Assembly: GCA_025751475.1 (NCBI GenBank)
Contig: JAOWLD010000001.1
Location: forward strand, 372,001 to 436,000
Direction: 5' to 3'
DNA: 64,000 bases
Origin: Rhodobacteraceae bacterium XHP0102
GTDB lineage: Bacteria; Pseudomonadota; Alphaproteobacteria; Rhodobacterales; Rhodobacteraceae
The translations under genes and the position numbers were made by a program. Shown in pieces: positions 1-9,123 of the stretch. Within the stretch, counting starts at the first letter, position 1. Each line of letters begins with the position of its first letter. The notes under the pieces are model-generated. The model saw only the letters and a program-made list of their open reading frames with translations. It was not told the DNA's origin and did not search any database.

Positions 1-335
1 GGGAAGACTTGCCACAGTTCGGGATCAAAAGGGCGCTGTTCCTTGCCCTCGATGAACACGGTATAAGTTACGAATTCCGTATGCATTTCCCACTTGATAC
101 GGAATTTGCCCAAATCGCCAAAGTAGTGCGTGGCATCAGGTTGAGGGTGCGCCGCACCAAAACGATCCAGAAGTGCAACAAGATGGGCGCGGTCAAGGTT
201 GCGGTCGCGCTTGACGGCATTTTGCGGCTGTTTGATCGCCAAAAACAGGGCCTGTGACGGCGCGTTCAGCGAGGGAAAGGGGCGCGCGTGCAGTTCATTC
301 GCGAGGGCATAGCGCAGAGGATGATCTTGTAGCAT
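1..335 (-). CDS. DUF3422 family protein (N-terminal part, runs off the window)
   Basis: The reverse strand reads in one open frame from an ATG to the window edge. The N-terminus begins MLQDHPLRYALANELHARPF, followed by a FLAIKQ stretch and later HYFGDLGKFRIKWEMHTEF. This is the typical start of DUF3422 proteins, a family of roughly 400-440 residues with predicted C-terminal membrane segments and no established function. About 111 residues are present; the C-terminus lies outside the window. The gene points the same way as kynU upstream, with a 127 bp AT-rich gap between them that probably carries its own promoter. Family assignment is from memory of the N-terminal pattern; function is unknown. 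Confidence 0.8.
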   Translation of the reverse strand, partial: MLQDHPLRYALANELHARPFPSLNAPSQALFLAIKQPQNAVKRDRNLDRAHLVALLDRFGAAHPQPDATHYFGDLGKFRIKWEMHTEFVTYTVFIEGKEQRPFDPELWQVF

Positions 336-462
336 GGGCCAGTCACGCCTTTCAGGCGGGGGGAAGATGCCTCAAATTGACGAAAATCTTTCGATATGTA
401 AACCGAAAATTTATTTGTATTTTAAAGGTTTATCTGCACACCGCTGTATGCAGCTATCCTTG

Positions 463-1653
463 TCACGTCACCGCGTTACGGGTTTTCCATTCGGGGCGGT
501 CCCATAGGCGGTCTTGTGTGATCTGGGCAATGGCGGCTATCGCCGCGTCAATTTCCGCTTCCCCGATATAGAGCGGTGCGATCCCAAAGCGTAGAATATC
601 GGGTGCGCGGAAATCACCGATGATCCCCCGCGCGATCAGTGCTTGGCACAGCGCGTAGGCCTCCCCGAAATGAAAGGACACTTGACTGCCGCGCATCGTT
701 GCATCGCGCGGGCTGGCCAAACGTAAATCAGGACAGCTGGCCTCGATGCCCGCGATCAAACGCTCCGATAGCGCGACTGAGGCGCTGCGCAGATCCTCAA
801 GATTTACGCCGTTCCAGATGTCCAAAGCAGCATCCAAGATTTGCATTTGCACCACCGCAGGGGTGCCGATCCGCATCCGATCCACGCCCGTGGCAGGGGT
901 ATATTCCAATGGAAAGGCGAAGGGGGTTGCATGACCCAACCACCCGTTGAGCACCGTGTGGGCGTGGTCGCGGTGTTGAGGTGCCACATAAATAAAGGCG
1001 GGCGCCCCTGGCCCACCATTGAGGTATTTATAGCTGCAGCCAACGGCGAAATCCGCGCCTGTTTGTGCCAGATGCACGGGGAACGCCCCCGCCGAATGGG
1101 CCAAATCCCAGATTGTGATGATACCCAAGTCACGCGCCCGTTCGGTCAGGCGCGCCATGTCATGCCGCCGACCTGTGCGATAATCCACTTCGGTCAGCAT
1201 CAGCACACCAACCCTGTCATCAAGCGCCGCTTCGACCGCCTCAGGGGCAACCGTGCGCAACACATGGCCTTGATCCATCGTTTGGATCAGCCCTTGCGCC
1301 ATGTAGAGATCAGAAGGAAAATTGCCTTGATCGCTCAGGATCACCTTGCGATCTGTCATCGCCAAAGCCGCCCCAAGCGCCTGATAAAGTTTCAAGGATA
1401 AGGTATCGCCCACTTGAACGGTTTTAGGTTCAGCCCCGATCAACGGCGCAATGCGGTCCCCCAATTTGCGCGGCAGATCAATCCAACCTGCGCGGTTCCA
1501 CGCCGTGATGAGCATCTCGCCCCATTCCTGCTCTAGCGCACGGGCGGCTGCTTGCTTGGCGGCAATCGGCAGGGGGCCGAGGGAATTGCCGTCCAGATAA
1601 ATCATCCCTTCGGGGATATAAAAGCCCGCGCGTGTTTTGCTGAAATCGGTCAT
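463..1653 (-). CDS. kynU: Kynureninase
   Basis: This is a pyridoxal-phosphate enzyme of tryptophan catabolism that hydrolyses L-kynurenine to anthranilate and L-alanine in the cytoplasm. The 396-residue length fits the family. The N-terminus has the YLDGNSLGPLP motif. The middle has DLAHSAGAFPV, with the Asp that contacts the cofactor, and GCSYKYLNGGPGAPAF, with the PLP-binding lysine. The C-terminal GDFRAPDILRFGIAPLY is also characteristic. The gene is divergent from pntA across a 247 bp intergenic region. The partner tryptophan dioxygenase gene is not seen here. Confidence 0.95.
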   Translation of the reverse strand: MTDFSKTRAGFYIPEGMIYLDGNSLGPLPIAAKQAAARALEQEWGEMLITAWNRAGWIDLPRKLGDRIAPLIGAEPKTVQVGDTLSLKLYQALGAALAMTDRKVILSDQGNFPSDLYMAQGLIQTMDQGHVLRTVAPEAVEAALDDRVGVLMLTEVDYRTGRRHDMARLTERARDLGIITIWDLAHSAGAFPVHLAQTGADFAVGCSYKYLNGGPGAPAFIYVAPQHRDHAHTVLNGWLGHATPFAFPLEYTPATGVDRMRIGTPAVVQMQILDAALDIWNGVNLEDLRSASVALSERLIAGIEASCPDLRLASPRDATMRGSQVSFHFGEAYALCQALIARGIIGDFRAPDILRFGIAPLYIGEAEIDAAIAAIAQITQDRLWDRPEWKTRNAVT

Positions 1654-1900
1654 CTTCGGCTCTCCCTGTCCCGCATGGGGTGCCTTATTCCATGCGGGAG
1701 GTCAATTCATGTTGCATGGCTGCGTTCTGCCTCTGGACATTGCCTTCGGATATGACAATTCTCAATTTGAACGGAAATTGCGCGGTATACGTTTGTATGC
1801 GAAATAATATGTCGCGGATTGGGTCGTTGTATCCACCCGCGGCGCTTGTTATGGGGGCATGAGCCATCAATAACTGGCCAAGAACTGGAGGGATGTCAGC
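1654..1900. promoter_or_regulatory. Divergent promoter region kynU / pntA
   Basis: A 247 bp non-coding stretch separates two divergent genes, so it should hold both promoters. The only element I can point to is the Shine-Dalgarno-like CTGGAGGG about 9 nt before the pntA GTG. I found no convincing -35/-10 pair. A GGTATAC fragment lies inside but lacks the other half of the palindrome seen further along the window. Confidence 0.4.
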
Positions 1901-3475
1901 GTGAAAATTGGCGCGGTAAAAGAGATTGAACCAGGTGAAGCGCGGGTCGCCATGACCCCTGACAGCGCTGTGCAATTGCAAAAGCTGGGTCATGAATGTG
2001 TGATTGAATCAGGTGCAGGTGTTGCCGCAGGGTTTTCTGATGCGGCCTACAAGGATGTGGGTGTGAGTGTCGTCAAGACGGCAGCCGCCCTGTTCAAAGC
2101 CTCTGACGTTGTGATCAAAGTGCGTCCGCCGCAACCTGCAGAAGCGAAGCGCTTGACCGAAGGTCAGACACTTATTTCTTTCTTCTGGCCTGGCCAAAAT
2201 GAAGAATTGATGGAATTGGCCCGCTCCAAAGGCGCGAATGTGATCGCGATGGACATGGTGCCGCGCATTTCCCGCGCGCAGAAAATGGACGCGCTGTCGT
2301 CAATGGCGAATATCGCGGGCTATCGCGCGGTGATCGAGGCAGGCAATAACTTTGGACGCTTCTTCACAGGTCAGGTGACGGCGGCGGGCAAGGTTCCGCC
2401 TGCAAAGGTTTTGGTGGTGGGTGCAGGCGTTGCGGGGCTTGCGGCGATTGGCACCGCCACATCGCTTGGCGCGATCACCTATGCGTTTGATGTGCGCCCC
2501 GAAGTGGCAGAGCAAATTGAATCCATGGGCGCGGAATTCGTGTTCCTTGAGTTTTCGGATGATGAGCTGCCTGATGGGGCGGCGACAGGCGGCTATGCCC
2601 CTCCGCAAAGCCCTGAGTTCCAAGCAAAGCAATTGGCCAAATTCCGCGAGATCGCGCCAGAGATGGATATCGTGATCACCACGGCATTGATCCCAGGACG
2701 CCCTGCGCCATTGCTGTGGACCAAGGATATGGTCGAGGCGATGAAGCCTGGCTCCGTCATCATCGATCTGGCCGCCGAGCGCGGCGGCAATTGTGAATTG
2801 ACCAAGGCAGATGAGCGGATTGTCAGCGACAATGGCGTGGTGATTATCGGTTACACCGATTTCCCAAGCCGCATGGCGGCGCAATCCTCAACCCTCTATG
2901 CCACCAATATCCGCCATATGTTGGCTGATCTGACCCCTGAAAAGGATGGTCAGGTCGTTCACAATATGGAGGATGATGTGATCCGCGGGGCAACTGCGGT
3001 GTTTGGGGGTGAGATCACCTATCCGCCACCCCCACCCAAAGTGGCGGCCATCGCGGCACAGAAACGCGAAAAGCCCAAGGAACTGACCCCCGAAGAAAAG
3101 CGCGCGCAGGAAATTGCCGCCTTCAAGGCGCAGACCAAGAACCAAGTGACGCTTCTCACGATTGGTGCGGCGTTGGTTTTGGGTGTGGGCCTTATTGCCC
3201 CTGCAAGTTTTATGCAGCACTTCATCGTCTTTGTGCTGTCGGTGTTCATCGGGTTCCAAGTTATTTGGAATGTGGCGCATAGTTTGCACACGCCGTTGAT
3301 GGCGGTGACCAATGCGATTTCCTCAATCGTGATCTTGGGCGCGCTGATGCAAATCGGTTCTAGCTCTGCGCTGATCACGATCTTGGCGGCACTTGGTATT
3401 TTCATGGCTGCGGTGAATATTTTCGGCGGCTTCCTCGTGACACGGCGGATGCTCGCCATGTTCCAGAAATCGTAA
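1901..3475 (+). CDS. pntA: NAD(P) transhydrogenase subunit alpha
   Basis: This is the alpha subunit of the proton-translocating transhydrogenase, which transfers hydride between NADH and NADP+ using the proton gradient. The 524-residue chain carries the NAD(H)-binding domain I in its first ~380 residues, with alanine-dehydrogenase-like KIGAVKEIEPGEARVAMTP at the start and the Rossmann motif VLVVGAGVAGLAAIGTA. A Pro/Lys/Glu-rich linker (PPPPPKVAAI) follows, then about four membrane helices from residue ~410 to the end. Translation starts at GTG behind CTGGAGGG. This is a single fused alpha subunit, not the split PntAA/PntAB form found in some alphaproteobacteria. pntB follows 18 nt downstream. 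Confidence 0.97.
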   Translation: MKIGAVKEIEPGEARVAMTPDSAVQLQKLGHECVIESGAGVAAGFSDAAYKDVGVSVVKTAAALFKASDVVIKVRPPQPAEAKRLTEGQTLISFFWPGQNEELMELARSKGANVIAMDMVPRISRAQKMDALSSMANIAGYRAVIEAGNNFGRFFTGQVTAAGKVPPAKVLVVGAGVAGLAAIGTATSLGAITYAFDVRPEVAEQIESMGAEFVFLEFSDDELPDGAATGGYAPPQSPEFQAKQLAKFREIAPEMDIVITTALIPGRPAPLLWTKDMVEAMKPGSVIIDLAAERGGNCELTKADERIVSDNGVVIIGYTDFPSRMAAQSSTLYATNIRHMLADLTPEKDGQVVHNMEDDVIRGATAVFGGEITYPPPPPKVAAIAAQKREKPKELTPEEKRAQEIAAFKAQTKNQVTLLTIGAALVLGVGLIAPASFMQHFIVFVLSVFIGFQVIWNVAHSLHTPLMAVTNAISSIVILGALMQIGSSSALITILAALGIFMAAVNIFGGFLVTRRMLAMFQKS

Positions 3476-3493
3476 GCGGCAGGGGAAAGTAAT

Positions 3494-4981
3494 ATGGATT
3501 TCGGTTTCACCATTGCGGCTTATGCAGTCGCGGGCGTCCTCTTCATCCTGTCGCTGGGCGGTTTGTCGGGACAAGAAAGCGCGAAACGCGCCGTTTGGTA
3601 TGGGATCGCAGGCATGGCCATTGCGATCTTGGCCACGTTAATCGGTCCAGGCTCGGGCCTGTGGCTCATGTCTGTGATCTTGATTGCGGCAGGCGCGGGT
3701 GTTGGCTATCAGCTTGCCACCAAGGTTCAGATGACGCAAATGCCCGAACTGGTGGCGATCATGCACTCACTGGTGGGTCTGGCTGCGGTGTTCGTGGGCT
3801 TCAATGCCCATATCGAGTTGGTCAGCGTGGGCGAAGTGCTGCGTGAGGCTGGCATGGCCTTCCCACAACCCAAAGGTCCGCTGGCCGCACCTGTCTATGA
3901 AATGCTGGGCACCTTGTCGAATTTTGCGGCCCTGTTGGGCAAGAAAACAGCGGTCGAAGTTGGTATTCTTCGGGTCGAACTGGTGTTGGGCATCTGGATT
4001 GGGGCCGTCACCTTTACAGGCTCCGTGATCGCCTATGGTAAGCTTGCGGGGCGGGTGAATAGTGCCGCCAAGCAATTGCCAGGTGGGCATATTCTAAACG
4101 CGGTTGCCGCCGTGGCATCGGTGGCTTTGGCTGCGATGTATTTGGGCGGTTCTGGCGGTTGGACGTTGATCGCGCTGACCATTCTGGCGCTTTTCATCGG
4201 CTATCACCTGATTATGGGTATCGGCGGTGCGGATATGCCTGTCGTGGTCTCCATGCTGAACAGCTATTCTGGTTGGGCGGCCGCCGCGATTGGCTTTAGC
4301 CTTGGCAATGATCTGTTGATCGTTGTGGGGGCTTTGGTCGGCTCTTCGGGTGCTATCCTCAGCTACATCATGTGCAAAGCCATGAACCGCAGTTTCATCA
4401 GCGTGATCTTAGGCGGCTTCGGCGGTGCCAAGGGTGAGCAGCAGGCCATTGAGGGCGAACAGATCGCCATTGATGTTGATGGTGTTGCCAATGCATTGAA
4501 CGAGGCCGACAGCATCATCATCATTCCAGGCTATGGCATGGCGGTGGCGCAGGCGCAGCAAGGCGTTGCGGAACTGACACGCAAGCTGCGCGCGGCGGGC
4601 AAAACCGTGCGTTTCGCTATCCACCCCGTTGCGGGACGTCTGCCTGGGCATATGAACGTGCTTCTGGCCGAGGCGAAAGTGCCCTATGACATCGTTCTGG
4701 AAATGGATGAGATCAACGAGGATTTCCCCTCCACCGATGTGGCCATTGTGATTGGTTCAAACGATATCGTGAACCCTGCAGCCCAAGAAGACCCGAACTC
4801 GCCCATCGCAGGGATGCCTGTGTTGGAGTGCTGGAAGGCCAAGCAGGTTTTCGTCTCCAAGCGCGGGCAAGGCACGGGCTATTCGGGCATTGAGAACCCG
4901 CTGTTCTACAAAGAGAACACGCGGATGTTCTATGGTGATGCGAAGGCCTCCATCGACAGCTTGCTGCCGAAAATCGCCTAA
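3494..4981 (+). CDS. pntB: NAD(P) transhydrogenase subunit beta
   Basis: This is the beta subunit of the membrane transhydrogenase. The first ~290 residues form multiple membrane helices of domain II, including [20 protein letters not shown]. The C-terminal ~180 residues are the NADP(H)-binding domain III, with [31 protein letters not shown], and near the end the conserved [16 protein letters not shown]. The 495-residue length is close to the family norm. The gene forms an operon with pntA and is followed by a strong intrinsic terminator. Confidence 0.97.
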   Translation: MDFGFTIAAYAVAGVLFILSLGGLSGQESAKRAVWYGIAGMAIAILATLIGPGSGLWLMSVILIAAGAGVGYQLATKVQMTQMPELVAIMHSLVGLAAVFVGFNAHIELVSVGEVLREAGMAFPQPKGPLAAPVYEMLGTLSNFAALLGKKTAVEVGILRVELVLGIWIGAVTFTGSVIAYGKLAGRVNSAAKQLPGGHILNAVAAVASVALAAMYLGGSGGWTLIALTILALFIGYHLIMGIGGADMPVVVSMLNSYSGWAAAAIGFSLGNDLLIVVGALVGSSGAILSYIMCKAMNRSFISVILGGFGGAKGEQQAIEGEQIAIDVDGVANALNEADSIIIIPGYGMAVAQAQQGVAELTRKLRAAGKTVRFAIHPVAGRLPGHMNVLLAEAKVPYDIVLEMDEINEDFPSTDVAIVIGSNDIVNPAAQEDPNSPIAGMPVLECWKAKQVFVSKRGQGTGYSGIENPLFYKENTRMFYGDAKASIDSLLPKIA

Positions 4982-5007
4982 GCCCACGTGGCGAAAGAAT
5001 GACAATC

Positions 5008-5037
5008 AGGCGGCCCTAATTCAGGGCCGCCTTTTTT
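5008..5037 (+). terminator. Rho-independent terminator of pntAB
   Basis: A perfect 10 bp GC-rich stem (AGGCGGCCCT / AGGGCCGCCT) with a five-base AATTC loop is followed by a run of Ts. It lies about 26 nt after the pntB stop and slightly overlaps the end of the convergent histone-deacetylase-family gene. Confidence 0.93.
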
Positions 5038-6169
5038 ATGGCAAAACGCCTTGTGCCGCAGGGCGGGCAGATAGCAGGGCAATGCGATCTCGGATTGTGT
5101 CGCGAATTGGGGTCTCGTTTTGGGTGTCGTGCAACTGCGTGAACCATGCCGCAGGTGGTGATTTCCCTTTGGAATGCCCCGCCCATGACAGGCCCCGCAA
5201 GACCGCCTCGCCCTCTTGCGGCAGGCGGTCAGGGATATCCTGCCCGCTGAGTGTGGCCCAAATCCCGCTCCAGACGCGGGCGACTGTCCATGGATTATAG
5301 CCCCCACCCCCTGTCACCAAGAGACGCGGGCAGCCCAAAGATTGAACGGCAGCGACCATATCCCAATAGCTTTGCCCAGACAGGCAAAGCCGCGAGAGCG
5401 GATCATCTGTCACCGCATCTGCACCGCATTGCAACACGATGGCCTCAGGGGCGAAGGCGGCCAGTGCAGGCAGGATCAGCGCATCGCGTATAAGCGCCAT
5501 TTCCGCATCATGAAATTCACGCGGCACGGGCAGGTTCAGGCAATTTCCCCCGCCATCATCCTCAAGCGCTCCTGTAAATGGCCAGCGCCGCTCTTCATGC
5601 ACAGAGATCATCAAGACATCGGATGCGCCCTTGAACCCATGCTCCACCCCGTCTGGATGGTGGGCGTCAATGTCGACATAGGCGATACGCGTCAGCCCCT
5701 GCTGCCGCAAAGCTGTGATCGCAAGCGCAGGGTCATTGAGATAACAAAACCCGTTCGCGCGATCAGGCATCCCGTGATGCGTGCCGCCACCAGGGTGAAA
5801 AACAACACCACCAGCGCGCAGCAGTTCAACAGCCAATAGCGCGCCGCCTGCACCCGTGGCGGGGCGGCGATACATTTCAGGAAAGACGGGGTTTGCGACT
5901 GTCCCAAGGCCGTGGCGCGCGCGGGTGGCATCATTCACATCTTGCGTTTCCTCCGCCCGCATCAGCGCCTGAATATAGCGAAGGTCGTGCCATGCACTCA
6001 GGGCTTGTGGCTTGGCGCGGGGGCTTTGGCGATAGTGCTCAGGGTGCAGCCACCCCACTGCGCGGCACAGGTCCATCACGGTTGAGACACGCGGAATACG
6101 CAGGGGGTGCCACGAACCATAGGTTGATCCGCGATAAATCTCTGAGCCAAGAAAGAGGGGTGCCTTCAC
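5036..6169 (-). CDS. Histone deacetylase family protein (AcuC/amidohydrolase type)
   Basis: This is a zinc-dependent deacetylase-fold enzyme; in bacteria these act on small acetylated amines or acetyl-lysines. The 377-residue chain shows the expected blocks in order: GGGTHHGMPDRANGFCYLND (paired histidines of the charge relay), YVDIDAHHPDGVEHGF (Asp and His zinc ligands), QCGADAVTDDPLSRL (second Asp ligand) and VTGGGGYNPWTVAR. The block usually ending HHGDG reads HHPDG here. The gene follows the glutathione peroxidase gene with only a 5 nt gap, so the two are probably co-transcribed. The substrate cannot be told from sequence. Confidence 0.9.
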   Translation of the reverse strand: MKAPLFLGSEIYRGSTYGSWHPLRIPRVSTVMDLCRAVGWLHPEHYRQSPRAKPQALSAWHDLRYIQALMRAEETQDVNDATRARHGLGTVANPVFPEMYRRPATGAGGALLAVELLRAGGVVFHPGGGTHHGMPDRANGFCYLNDPALAITALRQQGLTRIAYVDIDAHHPDGVEHGFKGASDVLMISVHEERRWPFTGALEDDGGGNCLNLPVPREFHDAEMALIRDALILPALAAFAPEAIVLQCGADAVTDDPLSRLCLSGQSYWDMVAAVQSLGCPRLLVTGGGGYNPWTVARVWSGIWATLSGQDIPDRLPQEGEAVLRGLSWAGHSKGKSPPAAWFTQLHDTQNETPIRDTIRDRIALLSARPAAQGVLP

Positions 6170-6174
6170 AGGGT

Positions 6175-6708
6175 CTAGCGCGCCAATTCGCGCTCAACCG
6201 CCTGAATGATCGCACCGCTTGTTGGGGCCGTTAGGCTGGACCAGCTTTCGACAAATTCGCCATCACCATCGATGAGGAATTTGGAAAAGTTCCACCTCGG
6301 CCGCGCATTGTGTTCGCGCGCAAGCCAGTCAAAAAACGGATGCGCGTCAGGTGCTTTGATCCGCGTGATTTCGGTCATAGGCAAGGTGAGATTGTAGTTC
6401 AGCTCGCAAAACTCGGCGACCTCAGCCGCGCTCGACAATTCTTGTCCAAAATCATCTGACGGCACAGCCAAGACGATCAAACCTTGATCCGCATAGCGCT
6501 CATGGAGGGCCTGTAGCCCTTCGTATTGCGGCGTAAATCCACATTGTGAGGCGGTATTGACCACCAAAATGGGCTGCCCGCGCCAGTCCGAGAATTGATA
6601 CGTGCCGCCGTCAATAGAGGGGAAGGTGAAGTTTTCCACAGCCACAGCCATGCTGGTTCCAACAACCCAAACAGCAAAAGCGTGGCTCAAGACGCGTAAG
6701 CGTTGCAT
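6175..6708 (-). CDS. Glutathione peroxidase (cysteine type), probably exported
   Basis: This is a thiol peroxidase of the glutathione peroxidase family that reduces peroxides. The 177-residue chain has a hydrophobic N-terminus ending in SMAVAVENF, which looks like a signal peptide for periplasmic location. The catalytic Cys lies in NTASQCGFTPQYEGLQAL, so it is cysteine and not selenocysteine, and RWNFSKFLID carries the family Trp/Asn region. It lies directly upstream of the histone-deacetylase-family gene on the same strand. No link between their functions is obvious. Confidence 0.93.
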   Translation of the reverse strand: MQRLRVLSHAFAVWVVGTSMAVAVENFTFPSIDGGTYQFSDWRGQPILVVNTASQCGFTPQYEGLQALHERYADQGLIVLAVPSDDFGQELSSAAEVAEFCELNYNLTLPMTEITRIKAPDAHPFFDWLAREHNARPRWNFSKFLIDGDGEFVESWSSLTAPTSGAIIQAVERELAR

Positions 6709-6890
6709 AGATACGGCTCCGACAATCGACCTATGGATGAAAAATTAGACGCATTGGTCCAGAGATCAAGGGCGGATGCGCCACAGGTCTGCGCCCCAAA
6801 CCGCCAATTTTATAGATTGTTTTGCATTTTGGTTTGATCTGAGGCAATCTGGTCAGAATTATCTCAAGCCAAAGGCAAAACGAGCGGCGC

Positions 6891-7367
6891 ATGAGTAATC
6901 TGAGAACAGTACAGGGTCCATTGAAGGTCGCGGGCGCGTCAAAACGCGAGCCGCGGTCACAATTTGCCGCCCTCTGCTTTCGCCGCAAAAAGAAGGGTGT
7001 GGAGATTTTGTTGATCTCCTCTCGCGACAGTGAGCGTTGGATTATTCCCAAAGGCTGGCCAATGGACGGCAAGACCCCTGCCGAAGCTGCGGCTGTTGAA
7101 GCATGGGAAGAAGCTGGCGTGAAAGGCAGCACCTTGGATCTTTGCGTGGGTCTTTATTCTTACAGCAAGGAAATTGACGGCAGCGAGCCTGTGCCATGTA
7201 TTGTGTCCGTATTCCCGATCGAAGTGAAATCACTGGCCGAGAAATACCCCGAAGCGGGAGAGCGGCGGCGCAAATGGTTTTCCCCGAAAAAAGCCGCCTC
7301 AAAGGTGCGAGAGCCTGACCTAAAGGCGATCCTCAAGGGCTTTTTGCCACCTCCCGTTGTGGCGTGA
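6891..7367 (+). CDS. Nudix hydrolase
   Basis: This is a small (158 aa) hydrolase of nucleoside-diphosphate-linked substrates; the closest resemblance I recognise is to diphosphoinositol/diadenosine polyphosphate-type Nudix proteins. The Nudix box region reads IPKGWPMDGKTPAEAAAVEA followed by WEEAGV. The catalytic EExG part is intact. The usual first Glu is Lys and the usual Arg before Glu is Val, which I have seen in related family members. It is divergent from the peroxidase gene over a 182 bp gap in which I see no clear element. Substrate unknown. Confidence 0.88.
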   Translation: MSNLRTVQGPLKVAGASKREPRSQFAALCFRRKKKGVEILLISSRDSERWIIPKGWPMDGKTPAEAAAVEAWEEAGVKGSTLDLCVGLYSYSKEIDGSEPVPCIVSVFPIEVKSLAEKYPEAGERRRKWFSPKKAASKVREPDLKAILKGFLPPPVVA

Positions 7368-7446
7368 TTTTCTCTCTTGATTTGGCGTTGGGCGCGGATG
7401 TAACGATCAACTCCACGCGAAAAGCTGCCACTGCGATAGGTTTGCA

Positions 7447-7911
7447 ATGATCCGCTATAGGCTCAAATGTGCTCAAGGGCACGAGTTTGAAAGTTGGTTT
7501 CAATCCGCATCCGCCTTTGATGATTTGGCGGAGCGAGGCCTTTTGTCTTGTGGAATTTGTGGATCAGATGAAGTGGCCAAGGCGATTATGGCCCCGCGTG
7601 TGTCGGCCAAACAAACCTTGGATCACCACCACGACCTGCAGGCGCAACCGCTGGCCGCCGCGACAAATGGGGCGTTGAGCGCGCCAGATGACAAACTGCA
7701 GGATATGATCCAAGCGATGCGCAAGCATATCGAAGAGCATTCGACCTATGTTGGCAAGAATTTCGCCGCCGAGGCGCGCGCCATTCACGATGGCAGCGCG
7801 CCTGAGCGGATGATCCATGGTGAAACCGCGCCCGAAGAGGCGAAAGCCTTGATCGAGGAGGGGGTGAAAATCGCGCCCTTGCCCTTCTTGCCGAAATCCA
7901 AGGCCAATTAA
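7447..7911 (+). CDS. DUF1178 family protein
   Basis: This 154-residue protein begins MIRYRLKCAQGHEFESWFQS and carries a CGICGS knuckle near residue 35. With the early Cys this gives a zinc-ribbon-like N-terminus typical of DUF1178. The middle (DKLQDMIQAMRKHIEEHSTYVGK) and the C-terminal HGETAPEEAKALIEEG stretch are also characteristic. Function is unknown in the family. The gene lies 79 nt after the Nudix gene, in the same direction, and ends 3 nt from the convergent glycosyltransferase gene. Confidence 0.9.
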   Translation: MIRYRLKCAQGHEFESWFQSASAFDDLAERGLLSCGICGSDEVAKAIMAPRVSAKQTLDHHHDLQAQPLAAATNGALSAPDDKLQDMIQAMRKHIEEHSTYVGKNFAAEARAIHDGSAPERMIHGETAPEEAKALIEEGVKIAPLPFLPKSKAN

Positions 7912-7914
7912 GCC

Positions 7915-9123
7915 TTATTCGGGTTCCGTGCGGGGCGGTGTCAGTCCGATTTCTTGATAAAACGCGCGATCCTCCGCCTCGATCTGCGCCTCTTTGGCGG
8001 CAATCAAGGGAGAGTGGGCGATCATCTGGGCGATTGATGGGTCGCTTTGCCCTTGGGCGCGCATTCGGGCCACCATGTCTTTTGCGACAGGGGGCAGGGG
8101 TTGCGTGAACAAAACCTCGTCTAAGCGAGAATAGGGGAAGCGGTGCGCTGCTTGCAACGCAGCAATGGCATCTGCGTAATCAGGCCGTGCCTGAAGGCGG
8201 GCAAGGCGGGCCGCATGAAATTCAAGGCTGCTGTGATAAAGCCGTTGCAAGGCGCCATCGCACAGAAGCCCAGATATCTCCTGATCAAGGGCGGGCCCTT
8301 GTGTGAGAAGGCCGTGATCCGTCTTTTCGTTGCGATCAAAGATGGTGAAATAGGCCAGATCATATTTGCCTTTTTTGTTGTTCACATTGCCGCGCATCCC
8401 GCGCAGCAGGTAATTTTCACAGCTGCGGGTTGCGTAGTGTTTTACCTCGCCAAAGTCGCGCCCCAGTGTCAGGGGCGAGCTGCGCCAAGCGTCACGTTTG
8501 AAGCGCGGCGGCAAAGGCAGGCCCGACCCGTTCACCCAAGCTTGCGCAGCCAAGGTATCTTGGCGCGCGGCCTGTCTCTTCTGTCCCGTAATCGCGGGCC
8601 GATGAATGCCAAGCCGCATATGGGGAAACGGTCGAAACAGGGTTTTCACACCCCAGCCGCGTTGAAAGCCGTCCCGCGCGCCTTGCACATAGCTTTGTGT
8701 CACAAGACCAGGGTTCCAATGCATCAGCCCACATGACCCCATGAAACGCCAAGTCAGTGCGATAGCATCGACATGGCCATCCGCCTCCATCAGTGCGATA
8801 AATTCGGGTAAGCGGCGGGATCGCAGGTCTAGAAACTCGTCACAATCAAGCACCATGACCCAATCGCTGCCTTGGACCAGCAGGCTGTCCGTTGCCCGTT
8901 TGAGGGCCGCGGCTTGGGGTTTTTGATGCGCGGGCACAGGGTTTGGACAATGGATCACGGGCAAAACCGTGCCCAATCGCTCAAGCATTTCGGGTGTGCC
9001 ATCTTGGCAATTGTTGGTGTAAACTACGATCTGCGTAAAGCCGATGGCGAGATGGTAAGCCACCCATTCGATCAGGTATGGCCCCTCATCCTTCATCATG
9101 GTGACAAGGGTGATTTGGGTCAT
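7915..9123 (-). CDS. Glycosyltransferase family 2-like protein (Glyco_tranf_2_4 type)
   Basis: This is a predicted cytoplasmic glycosyltransferase of 402 residues. The N-terminus TLVTMMKDEGPYLIEWVAYH and the nucleotide-sugar/metal motif VMVLDCDEFLDL (DCDE at residues 93-96) are typical of the PF13704-type family. RGWGVKTLFRPF and GIHRP, with NVNNKKGKYDL further on, are shared with the N-terminal half of the fusion protein at the right end of this island, so the two are paralogues. It is the last gene of a six-gene operon; its ATG overlaps the upstream TGA as ATGA. Donor and acceptor sugars are unknown. Confidence 0.85.
   Translation of the reverse strand: MTQITLVTMMKDEGPYLIEWVAYHLAIGFTQIVVYTNNCQDGTPEMLERLGTVLPVIHCPNPVPAHQKPQAAALKRATDSLLVQGSDWVMVLDCDEFLDLRSRRLPEFIALMEADGHVDAIALTWRFMGSCGLMHWNPGLVTQSYVQGARDGFQRGWGVKTLFRPFPHMRLGIHRPAITGQKRQAARQDTLAAQAWVNGSGLPLPPRFKRDAWRSSPLTLGRDFGEVKHYATRSCENYLLRGMRGNVNNKKGKYDLAYFTIFDRNEKTDHGLLTQGPALDQEISGLLCDGALQRLYHSSLEFHAARLARLQARPDYADAIAALQAAHRFPYSRLDEVLFTQPLPPVAKDMVARMRAQGQSDPSIAQMIAHSPLIAAKEAQIEAEDRAFYQEIGLTPPRTEPE

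Noticed and set aside
434-453. CTGCA...TGCAG inverted repeat after kynU as a terminator
   Set aside because: The stem is only five base pairs with a long loop and no T run.
4-571. Small plus-strand open frames at the left edge
   Set aside because: They lie opposite the DUF3422 gene and the kynU end, and their translations show no recognisable features.
1784-1790. GGTATAC upstream of pntA/kynU as a further operator copy
   Set aside because: Only half of the palindrome is present; the right arm CCA is missing (it reads GTT), and the neighbouring genes are unrelated to sugar acids.
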